NCBI GenBank assembly: GCA_018666295.1
Contig: JABIZW010000055.1
Span: 1-14,195, forward strand
DNA from: Halieaceae bacterium
GTDB lineage: Bacteria; Pseudomonadota; Gammaproteobacteria; Pseudomonadales; Halieaceae
DNA length: 14,195 nucleotides
Reading direction: 5' to 3'
Below the pieces are notes generated by a model. The model had not been told where the DNA came from. It did not search any database and saw only the letters and a list, made by a program, of their open reading frames with translations. The position numbers and the translations under genes were made by a program. Positions 8,353 to 14,195 of this stretch are shown one piece after another (position 1 is the first letter of the stretch; every line of letters begins with the position of its first letter).

Positions 8353-8379
8353 CAGTGAGTGCGACGTGGCGCCTCACTG
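8353..8379. terminator. Hairpin between convergent operons, probable bidirectional terminator
   Basis: CAGTGAG (8353-8359) and CTCACTG (8373-8379) are perfect inverted arms. The stem extends inward by GCG (8361-8363) with CGC (8370-8372), leaving one bulged T at 8360 and a 6-base loop, about 10 base pairs in all. On the minus strand the stem is followed two bases later by a run of four T (complement of AAAA 8347-8350), suiting the end of the copy 2 oxidoreductase operon. On the plus strand four T (8389-8392) follow after a gap, a weaker terminator. It lies exactly between the two convergent stop codons (8340 and 8402). Confidence 0.75.
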
Positions 8380-8401
8380 AGGTAGGGCTTTTCCCAGGAC
8401 C

Positions 8402-10678
8402 CTAGCGCGTTAAGGCGGCAACAGAGGGACTCGACTCGGAGTCCGTACGAAGATCTGCGTTCATCACTGGAAGCGTTCGAATACGCTTGCCAGTAGCGTC
8501 AAAAATCGCGTTGGCAAGCGCGGGCGCAACGCCCGGAGTGCCTGGTTCACCCGCCCCACCGATGTCAGCACCGCTGTTGATAATGTGCGTTTCGATAACG
8601 GGTGCGTCATGCATGCGAATCGCGTCGTAGTCAGCAAAACTACTTTGCGCTACTGCGCCATTTTGGATTGTAATATCACCGTACATTGCAGCAGTGAGGC
8701 CGTAGATAATGCCAGACTCGACTTGTGCCTTTACGCCATCAGGCGTTACCGCAAAACCGGCATCGATTACCGCAACAACGCGATCAACCCATGTTTTACC
8801 ACCCGACACCGTCACTTCAATGACCTGCCCGACAACGGAGCCAAACGACTCTTGCAATGAAATACCGCGGCCACGACCGGGATCGAGCGGACTTCCCCAG
8901 TTAGCCTCTGCAGCGACCCGTTTGAGGACCGCCAGCAAGCGCGGATTGTCTTTCAACATCTCAGCGCGATATTCATAAGGGTCCTTACCAGCAGCATGGG
9001 CGACTTCATCAACAAATGACTCAGTAAAAAAGCCATGCTGAGAGTGATCAACACTTCGCCATGCGCCGAACGGCACGTGCGTGGGACTCGCCACATGACC
9101 AATGTCTTGCGTTGTTACTGCATAAGGAATCAACGGCGCCTCTACTGGATCACGCTTGTCGACGTACGTGTTGTGCCACGCGACGAGCTTTCCACTGTTG
9201 TCCAAGCCTGCTTTAAAGCGACTTTGGACCGCGGGACGGTAAAAGTCTTGTCGAATGTCTTCTTGACGTGAGTAAACGAGCTGTACAGGCCTGCCTACAG
9301 CCTGGGCGATCAATGCGGCTTGAACGCCATAATCTGCATTGCTCTTTCGCCCAAATCCGCCACCCATAAAGTGATTGTGCAAGGTCACACTTTCAACATC
9401 CATGCCCAGCTGAGCGGCAATATGCTGTCTAAACCCTAGGGGATTTTGGCATCCGATCCATATTTCGGCGCGATCCAAAGACACTTCTGCTGTCGCATTG
9501 GGTGGCTCCATACAAGAATGCGCGAGATACGGCACACGGTAATCGGCGGTGAGTACCATCCTCGCATCTTCAAATGCGGCATTGGCGTTACCAAGCGCCA
9601 CGTCAGTTTGTCGATCGGTTGCGGCGGCAATATCACGATCAAACTGCTCAAATATAGACGAACTACTGACCGTATCATTACCCTGATTGTTCCATTCAAT
9701 CTCGAGGGCGTTTAACGCCTTTTCTGCTTTCCAGTAACTGTCAGCGACCACCGCAACTGAATCACTTGCAGAGTAAGCCCCGACAAGACCTTCTGCGAAT
9801 GAGCCGGGCAGAGTCACAACGTCGATGACGCCGTTCATCGCGCGTGCCTCACGATCATCGATGCGTCGAAGCGATCCACCAAAAACAGGAGAGCGCCTGA
9901 CCGCCGCGTACAACATACCCGGTCGCTTAACGTCCATGGCAAATATGGCTGTGCCGTCAACCTTTGACGGAATATCGAGACGCTGCTTGCTCTGACCCAT
10001 CACACTGAACTCGCTGGTCTTCTTGAGCCTTGGTGTCGACGAGGGTGTGATTTGCGCAGCAGCGGCCGCAAATTCAGCGTAAGCGGCCGAACGTCCGCTC
10101 TTGTCGTGGTAGAGCTTGCTCTTCTCAGTACGAATCTCGCGTGCCGGGACACCCCAACCCTTTGCTGCTGTTTTAACCAGCATCTCGCGAACGGATGCAC
10201 CCGCCGCTCGAACACAATACTGCCCTGTCGCGCGAATACTCATGCTGCCGCCCGTGACTTGCATCCCCATAGAGTCAGCGAGTTTCATAACGAGTCCATC
10301 TACCGTTGGGACAATCGCGTCGGGAAACTCAACACCTTTGAACAGGTATCCTCGACCAAAGGCGTAATTGGCAAATGCGGCCTCCGCAGGGGCTTCTACA
10401 AATTGAATAAGGTTCCAGTCGGCATCGAGTTCCTCTGCAAGCATTTGGGTGAGCGCTGTTTGGGCGCCCTGCCCCATTTCTGAATGCGGTAAAATAGCCG
10501 TTGCACGATTATCGCTGTCGATCTTTAAAAAGATGTGAAGCAGGCTCTCTCCCTCTCCCGCAACTAAGTGACCGGCGGTCTCGGTTGGATTTCCGGGTCG
10601 CACGGAGACACCCACCATCAACCCGGTTCCACCAACGACACCTGCTGAGAGTACGGCTCTTCGTGTCCATTTACCCAT
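8402..10678 (-). CDS. Molybdopterin-binding subunit of an isoquinoline 1-oxidoreductase-type Mo hydroxylase (IorB-like), copy 2
   Basis: This 758-residue paralog of the gene at 5851-8061 is the predicted catalytic subunit of a second periplasmic Mo hydroxylase. It starts with a twin-arginine signal (R6-R7 in W-T-R-R-A-V-L, hydrophobic to about residue 24). Motifs are E-M-G-Q-G (67-71), M-G-G-G-F-G-R-K (438-445) and C-terminal G-G-A-G-E-P-G-T-P with Glu711 as likely catalytic base. The frame is open a further 42 codons upstream, but the ATG at 10678 is chosen. A strong GGAGGG lies 8 bases before it, the Tat motif then sits at the N-terminus, and the upstream codons lie inside the iron-sulfur subunit gene. 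The start overlaps that gene's stop by 8 bases (ATGGGTAA). Relative to copy 1 it has about 35 additional residues within 98-142 and a different sequence after the catalytic Glu, suggesting a different substrate. Confidence 0.94.
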   Translation of the reverse strand: MGKWTRRAVLSAGVVGGTGLMVGVSVRPGNPTETAGHLVAGEGESLLHIFLKIDSDNRATAILPHSEMGQGAQTALTQMLAEELDADWNLIQFVEAPAEAAFANYAFGRGYLFKGVEFPDAIVPTVDGLVMKLADSMGMQVTGGSMSIRATGQYCVRAAGASVREMLVKTAAKGWGVPAREIRTEKSKLYHDKSGRSAAYAEFAAAAAQITPSSTPRLKKTSEFSVMGQSKQRLDIPSKVDGTAIFAMDVKRPGMLYAAVRRSPVFGGSLRRIDDREARAMNGVIDVVTLPGSFAEGLVGAYSASDSVAVVADSYWKAEKALNALEIEWNNQGNDTVSSSSIFEQFDRDIAAATDRQTDVALGNANAAFEDARMVLTADYRVPYLAHSCMEPPNATAEVSLDRAEIWIGCQNPLGFRQHIAAQLGMDVESVTLHNHFMGGGFGRKSNADYGVQAALIAQAVGRPVQLVYSRQEDIRQDFYRPAVQSRFKAGLDNSGKLVAWHNTYVDKRDPVEAPLIPYAVTTQDIGHVASPTHVPFGAWRSVDHSQHGFFTESFVDEVAHAAGKDPYEYRAEMLKDNPRLLAVLKRVAAEANWGSPLDPGRGRGISLQESFGSVVGQVIEVTVSGGKTWVDRVVAVIDAGFAVTPDGVKAQVESGIIYGLTAAMYGDITIQNGAVAQSSFADYDAIRMHDAPVIETHIINSGADIGGAGEPGTPGVAPALANAIFDATGKRIRTLPVMNADLRTDSESSPSVAALTR

Positions 10679-11162
10679 TTTGAGAACCCTCCATAGCGTC
10701 GTAAAAAGAGGCGCCGGCGACTTGCTTAATCGCTGATCGGATACGCCCGTACATACCGCAACGGCAAATATTGCCACGCATGGCTGAGTCAATATCAGCG
10801 TCACTTGGATTTGGATTGACCGCTAAGAGAGCGGCGGCCGACATCAGTTGTCCAGACTGACAGTAGCCGCACTGAGGCACCTGCTGATCAATCCAGGCTT
10901 GCTGCAAAGCATGGAGCGAACCGTCAGCACTCTTAAGCCCTTCAATCGTGGTGACAATTGTGCCCTCTAATGAGGCTATCGGCGTTATGCATGAGCGCTG
11001 CGCGCGTCCATCGACATGGATGGTGCAGGCGCCACACTGAGCCATGCCACAACCAAACTTAGTCCCTGTGAGATCAAGTTGCTCACGAATGACCCAGAGT
11101 GCTGGTGTTTCGGGATCTGTGTCGACAGACCGTATCTCACCGTTCAGTGTAAACGTTGTCAT
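10671..11162 (-). CDS. [2Fe-2S] subunit of an isoquinoline 1-oxidoreductase-type Mo hydroxylase (IorA-like), copy 2
   Basis: This 163-residue iron-sulfur subunit is paralogous to the one at 5348-5854. The ferredoxin-like domain has Cys38, Cys43, Cys46 and Cys58; the C-terminal helical domain has Cys98, Cys101, Cys133 and Cys135, so both clusters should form. It has no export signal of its own and should travel with the Tat-signalled partner after folding in the cytoplasm. The ATG at 11162 is preceded on the minus strand by AGGGA about 9 bases upstream. Its TAA overlaps the partner's ATG by 8 bases, a coupled arrangement like that of copy 1. It is the first gene of its operon and is transcribed divergently from the TetR regulator, with 177 bases between them. 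Substrate and final electron acceptor are not evident. Confidence 0.94.
   Translation of the reverse strand: MTTFTLNGEIRSVDTDPETPALWVIREQLDLTGTKFGCGMAQCGACTIHVDGRAQRSCITPIASLEGTIVTTIEGLKSADGSLHALQQAWIDQQVPQCGYCQSGQLMSAAALLAVNPNPSDADIDSAMRGNICRCGMYGRIRSAIKQVAGASFYDAMEGSQNG
10687..10692 (-). promoter_or_regulatory. Ribosome binding site fixing the start of the copy 2 molybdopterin subunit
   Basis: Read on the minus strand this is GGAGGG, 8 bases before the ATG at 10678. It lies inside the last codons of the iron-sulfur subunit gene and rules out the longer reading frame that begins at 10804. Confidence 0.85.
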
Positions 11163-11276
11163 GGAAGCTTTCCCTGCTCATTATTCTCAGCCATTTGAGC
11201 CGAGTTGTTTGGTACGAAGATACCTGAAGCCACTGGACGATAAACCCTGACGCTACCCACGCCGCTCATCCATTAT

Positions 11277-11303
11277 TGACCGAGGGTCACTTACTCTAGT
11301 GAC
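11277..11303. promoter_or_regulatory. Overlapping inverted repeats, candidate TetR-family operator in the divergent promoter region
   Basis: The 177-base region between the second oxidoreductase operon and the TetR gene contains two overlapping dyads. One is TGACC-gag-GGTCA (11277-11289), perfect 5-base arms. The other is GTCACT-tactct-AGTGAC (11286-11303), perfect 6-base arms. Two further GTCA half-sites follow at 11309-11312 and 11316-11319. Their location 36-63 bases before the regulator's start codon and in the divergent region suits autoregulation and control of the oxidoreductase operon. Binding is inferred, not shown. Confidence 0.5.
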
Positions 11304-11339
11304 TATCCGTCATTTGTCAACAAAGGGTACTATAGGTGC

Positions 11340-11996
11340 ATGAAGACAACCGTTAGCAGTATTAAACGCGCCCGGACGCCGGCACAAAAGAGTGATCGAA
11401 AAGACGCCATTTTGTTGACGGCAAAAGCCCATTTCATAGAGACGGGGTACGAGGGCTTTTCAATGGCCGTTTTGGCCCAACGCGCGGGGCTGGCGAAGGG
11501 CACCCTCTACCTTTACTTCGGGACCAAGGAAGAGGTTCTACTGTCACTCTATAACTGCGAATTTGATCGCTTCTGTGCCACGTTAGTCAGTCAGGTGACT
11601 CCGGGGTTTAAAGATCGCGATTTCGTCGACGCAATTTATAAGGCAAGCATTACCGATCCAGTCTTTTTAGCCTTGCACGCCAGGCTCAGCACGGTGATCG
11701 AGCACAATATCTCAATCGACGCGTTGATCGCGTCAAAGCGGGTCATGCTCGAGCGATTTGATACCTTAATCGCTGCGATAGCAGAGCACCTGGCCCTGTC
11801 TCACCCTCAAACGATGGAGGCGTTTAGCGCCTTTTCAGCACTATTGACGGGATGCTTCGACGGACACGCGCCAGGATTACTAGAGCGTGAAGCTATCCCC
11901 GATGATGTTGCTCATTTCATAGGCCTGTTCAATATGGAGCGACGCTTTAAACAAAATGCTTATCACATTCTTCAGGGAATTCGATCCGTTGACTAA
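11340..11996 (+). CDS. TetR/AcrR-family transcriptional regulator
   Basis: This 218-residue protein has the standard TetR plan. The N-terminal DNA-binding domain (about residues 18-67) ends in the characteristic recognition region L-A-K-G-T-L-Y-L-Y-F-G-T-K-E-E-V-L (51-67), preceded by a basic arm (K9, R10, R12, K17, R20, K21). The C-terminal two thirds is a helical ligand-binding and dimerisation domain that does not reveal its ligand. It is divergent from the copy 2 oxidoreductase operon and upstream of the XdhC and MocA-type genes on the same strand. A repressor of the divergent operon, and perhaps of its own maturation operon, is therefore likely, with relief by a small molecule such as the enzyme's substrate. 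The ribosome site is weak (AAGGG 12 bases before the ATG). The stop is TAA at 11994-11996. Confidence 0.92.
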   Translation: MKTTVSSIKRARTPAQKSDRKDAILLTAKAHFIETGYEGFSMAVLAQRAGLAKGTLYLYFGTKEEVLLSLYNCEFDRFCATLVSQVTPGFKDRDFVDAIYKASITDPVFLALHARLSTVIEHNISIDALIASKRVMLERFDTLIAAIAEHLALSHPQTMEAFSAFSALLTGCFDGHAPGLLEREAIPDDVAHFIGLFNMERRFKQNAYHILQGIRSVD

Positions 11997-12071
11997 TTGC
12001 CGAAACCTGCGACGTCCCAATCGAGCACAGGTCCGCCAGGCGACGAGGCTAGGGCTAGGGGTTTATTAATC

Positions 12072-13076
12072 GTGTCAATGCAGCTGGCGAATATGCTGAC
12101 GCAATGGCGCGTCAATCGAGATTCACATGAGTGGGTCTTGGGAACCGTTTATAAAACCGAGGGATCGAGCTATCGCAAGCCGGGTGCAATGAGCCTAATC
12201 GGCTCTGGGGGCCAACAGCTGGGACTGTTGAGTGGCGGCTGTCTAGAAGCCGATATTCGACTCAATGCACGTAAAGTCATGGCTACAGGGGTCCCGATTA
12301 GCATTCGGTACGACGGCGATGACGAAGATGATCTCGCCTTCCGACTGGGTATCGGTTGCGGTGGCGTAGTCTACGTGTTGCTCGAACCCGTGAGTCGTGA
12401 AAATAATTATCAGGGGCTTTCTGACATTCATGACGCCCTCACCAAACGTCAAAGCGGCCTTTTCAAACAGCACATACCCAAAGCAGGACAGTCGAGTCGA
12501 TCCGCCGAATTCATACTCGACTCAGCACTCGTTCGTCACCGAGCGCGCAGCCGCCTTGAACAGGTTGAAGACGAAACCTGGCTGGTCTCTTCGGTAACAC
12601 CAACACCCCACTTACTCGTCGCAGGCGGCGGTATCGACGCACAACCGGTTGTTATGTTTGCCAAACAACTCGGATGGGAGGTATCTGTCTGGGATCCACG
12701 ACCTGCCAACGCCAGAGACGAATTTTTCCACATGGCAGACGCCAGATTGCGCTGCCACACCGATGAGCTTGGTCCTTGGGTCTCGGAGCAATCGGTGAAT
12801 GCGGCAATGATTATGACGCACAGTGTTCCTATGGATGCGCAAAGCCTGCAGGCGATCCATGGTCGGCAGCTGGATTACGTGGGGCTCTTAGGTCCTCCAC
12901 ACCGCCGGCAAGACGTGCTGTGTGAAGCTGGTCTGGTCGACACCGCATTTGCCTCTTTCATTAACGGCCCAGCGGGTTTTGATATTGGCGGGGAACTGCC
13001 AGAAAGTATCGCTCTGGCCGTTATTGCACAGTGTCACTCGGCTATATTTGGGCCTCAGTCTAGTCACAATGACTAA
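12072..13076 (+). CDS. XdhC/CoxI-family molybdenum cofactor maturation factor
   Basis: Proteins of this family bind the molybdenum cofactor, promote its sulfuration and hand it to Mo hydroxylases. They act in the cytoplasm and are not part of the finished enzyme. Both family domains are present: an N-terminal XdhC/CoxI domain with S-G-G-C-L-E (Cys57) and G-I-G-C-G-G (Cys96), and a C-terminal Rossmann-like domain with V-A-G-G-G-I-D (183-189). The family's G-F-D-I-G-G-E-L-P-E-S-I-A-L-A-V near the end is also present. I chose the GTG at 12072 (334 residues) because AGGGG at 12057-12061 lies 10 bases upstream. The frame extends to a TTG at 11997, directly after the TetR stop, but the extra 25 residues are low-complexity and unlike the family's N-terminus. 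An ATG at 12078 is also possible. It overlaps the next gene by 8 bases (ATGACTAA). It probably serves both hydroxylases in this window. Confidence 0.88.
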   Translation: MSMQLANMLTQWRVNRDSHEWVLGTVYKTEGSSYRKPGAMSLIGSGGQQLGLLSGGCLEADIRLNARKVMATGVPISIRYDGDDEDDLAFRLGIGCGGVVYVLLEPVSRENNYQGLSDIHDALTKRQSGLFKQHIPKAGQSSRSAEFILDSALVRHRARSRLEQVEDETWLVSSVTPTPHLLVAGGGIDAQPVVMFAKQLGWEVSVWDPRPANARDEFFHMADARLRCHTDELGPWVSEQSVNAAMIMTHSVPMDAQSLQAIHGRQLDYVGLLGPPHRRQDVLCEAGLVDTAFASFINGPAGFDIGGELPESIALAVIAQCHSAIFGPQSSHND

Positions 13077-13677
13077 GCTAAAGCTCGGTATAGTCATACT
13101 GGCCGCTGGAGCGGCGAGCCGCTTTGGACGTTGCAAGCAACTCGCAGAATTCCAACAGAAACCCCTCCTCCAACACGTCATCGATGAAGCGGAACAACTC
13201 AACGCCCACGAACTCTTCGTTGTTACCGGGAGGTGGCACGGTGCGATTAGCGAGGCCCAACGAAACGGAACAATCAGTTCCGTAACGCTTATAAAAAACG
13301 ATAGATGGCAGCAAGGCATGAGCAGCTCCATTGCTCTGGCAACAGAGCGTATTGCCGACAGCTGTGACCAGTTACTGGTATTACTCTCCGATCAGATCTT
13401 AGTGACCGCTGACCAACTCAAGGCGCTCGTGGAATTAGCCGGTGAGGATAACGCCTGCGCGAGCTTCAAAAACACCCTTGGACCGCCCGCTGTTTTCTCA
13501 GCAACGCTCTTCCCCTCACTCTTAACACTGTCGGAGGCAGTGGGCGCTAAGCAGCTACTGTTAAATCCTGACGCCACGGTTAGGAAAATGTGGCTAGACG
13601 CTGCTGCGTGGGACATTGATACGCCGGAGGATCTTGAACGATTGAGTGACGCGAGCGCCTACATTTTCGGAAATTGA
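13069..13677 (+). CDS. MocA-type molybdenum cofactor cytidylyltransferase (NTP transferase)
   Basis: This 202-residue protein has the MobA/MocA nucleotidyltransferase fold. The N-terminal nucleotide-binding loop reads L-A-A-G-A-A-S-R-F-G-R-C-K-Q-L (11-25). The L-A-A-G form, rather than the L-A-G-G of MobA, points to CTP and hence to the molybdopterin cytosine dinucleotide used by bacterial Mo hydroxylases. A metal-binding aspartate is seen as S-D-Q (Asp108), a G-P-P-A-V-F segment follows near 143-148, and the C-terminus has the common W-D-I-D-T-P-E-D-L. The start at 13069 overlaps the XdhC-family stop by 8 bases, so the two are translationally coupled; the frame is open further upstream but only within the previous gene. 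Cys22 replaces the Pro common at this position, and Ser replaces Gly before the Asp-Gln pair. Both changes look tolerable. Confidence 0.9.
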   Translation: MTKLKLGIVILAAGAASRFGRCKQLAEFQQKPLLQHVIDEAEQLNAHELFVVTGRWHGAISEAQRNGTISSVTLIKNDRWQQGMSSSIALATERIADSCDQLLVLLSDQILVTADQLKALVELAGEDNACASFKNTLGPPAVFSATLFPSLLTLSEAVGAKQLLLNPDATVRKMWLDAAAWDIDTPEDLERLSDASAYIFGN

Positions 13678-13689
13678 CGAGTTATTGCT

Positions 13690-14195
13690 ATGAATAACGA
13701 GCTACAAAAAGCCATGTGGAACGGACGCGCAGGTGCCAGCTGGGTGCGACATAATTCGCTATTAGAGACGCTGCTTGGGGAACCAGGCCATGCGTGCATG
13801 GATAGCCTCAGACTGATCCCGGGCATGCGCATACTCGACGTAGGCTGTGGATGCGGCAATCAAACGTTAGATTTGGCCGCTCGACTCGACACAAGCAGCT
13901 TGGTGACCGGTATCGACATTTCGGAACCCATGCTTGCGCTTGCCGGCGATCTCAAAGACGCCAACAACGATTCTCCAGGTGCCGACGTGGAGTTTTTACT
14001 GGGCGATGCCAGTGAATCGCTGTTCCCTGATGGACAATTTGACGCGATTTACTCCCGGTTTGGTGTCATGTTTTTCGCTGATCCAACGAGGGCTTTTGCG
14101 TCACTCAGAGCCGCTTTGAAACCGGGCGGCCAACTCGCCTTTGTGTGCTGGCAAGAGCCCCGACTGAATCCCTTTTTTACGGCGCCGTTGCAAGC
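13690..14195 (+). CDS. Class I SAM-dependent methyltransferase (3' partial)
   Basis: The frame opens with ATG at 13690, 12 bases after the cytidylyltransferase stop, and runs without a stop to the right edge, giving 168 residues. It shows the class I methyltransferase Rossmann fold. Motif I is I-L-D-V-G-C-G-C-G-N (about 48-57) and the acidic post-I strand is V-T-G-I-D-I-S (about 71-77). A later F-D-A-I-Y-S-R-F-G-V-M-F-F-A-D-P and the L-K-P-G-G-Q-L-A-F strand match the ubiquinone/menaquinone-type and general small-molecule methyltransferases. The substrate cannot be inferred. Its position at the end of the regulator-XdhC-MocA run suggests co-transcription but not necessarily a role in cofactor maturation. 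Upstream bases offer only a weak ribosome site. Confidence 0.87.
   Translation, partial: MNNELQKAMWNGRAGASWVRHNSLLETLLGEPGHACMDSLRLIPGMRILDVGCGCGNQTLDLAARLDTSSLVTGIDISEPMLALAGDLKDANNDSPGADVEFLLGDASESLFPDGQFDAIYSRFGVMFFADPTRAFASLRAALKPGGQLAFVCWQEPRLNPFFTAPLQ

Noticed and set aside
10052..10483. Open frame of 143 codons on the plus strand opposite the copy 2 molybdopterin subunit
   Set aside because: It is antisense to conserved coding sequence, with an irregular Cys/His/Arg-rich composition and no ribosome site.
10679..10804. 42-codon N-terminal extension of the copy 2 molybdopterin subunit
   Set aside because: It overlaps the iron-sulfur subunit gene and would bury the Tat signal in the interior. 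A strong GGAGGG ribosome site supports the ATG at 10678.
12922..13068. Upstream extension of the MocA-type reading frame
   Set aside because: It lies within the XdhC-family gene in another frame. The conserved nucleotide-binding loop starts only a few residues after the ATG at 13069.

Overview
The window looks like a stretch of chromosome from a marine-type gammaproteobacterium. I infer this from the moderately high GC content, Gram-negative envelope genes (an RND pump with a lipoprotein adaptor) and Tat-exported molybdenum hydroxylases; I cannot name the genus from sequence alone. Coding density is high. No tRNA, rRNA, CRISPR array, insertion sequence or long repeat was seen, and no gene-free stretch exceeds about 180 bases.

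Layout. (1) 1-888 (+) is the C-terminal part of a thiamine-diphosphate enzyme of the acetolactate synthase large-subunit family, cut by the left edge. (2) 976-5205 (+) is a two-gene RND efflux operon: a lipoprotein periplasmic adaptor and an HAE1-type inner-membrane permease, with no outer-membrane channel gene beside it. (3) 5348-8061 (+) encodes a two-subunit molybdenum hydroxylase of the isoquinoline 1-oxidoreductase (IorAB) type: a [2Fe-2S] subunit and a Tat-exported molybdopterin subunit, with ATGA start/stop overlap. A 72-residue membrane-anchored protein of unknown function follows at 8122-8340. (4) 8402-11162 (-) is a second, clearly paralogous IorAB pair on the opposite strand, so the two oxidoreductase operons point at each other. 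A hairpin at 8353-8379 separates them and probably ends transcription from both sides. (5) 11340-14195 (+), divergent from the second pair, holds a TetR-family regulator, an XdhC-family molybdenum-cofactor maturation factor, a MocA-type molybdenum cofactor cytidylyltransferase and the first part of a class I SAM-dependent methyltransferase cut by the right edge.

How it fits together. Regions 3-5 read as one functional island. Two periplasmic Mo hydroxylases of unknown substrate would share one maturation module: MocA would make the cytosine dinucleotide form of the cofactor, and XdhC would protect or insert it before Tat export. A TetR regulator sits on the divergent promoter. The 177-base gap between the second operon and the regulator carries two overlapping inverted repeats built from TGAC/GTCA half-sites, a plausible operator for local control. 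No cytochrome or other electron acceptor is encoded in the window, so where electrons go after the [2Fe-2S] subunits is open. The RND pump is a separate unit, possibly functionally linked, but that link is only weakly suggested.
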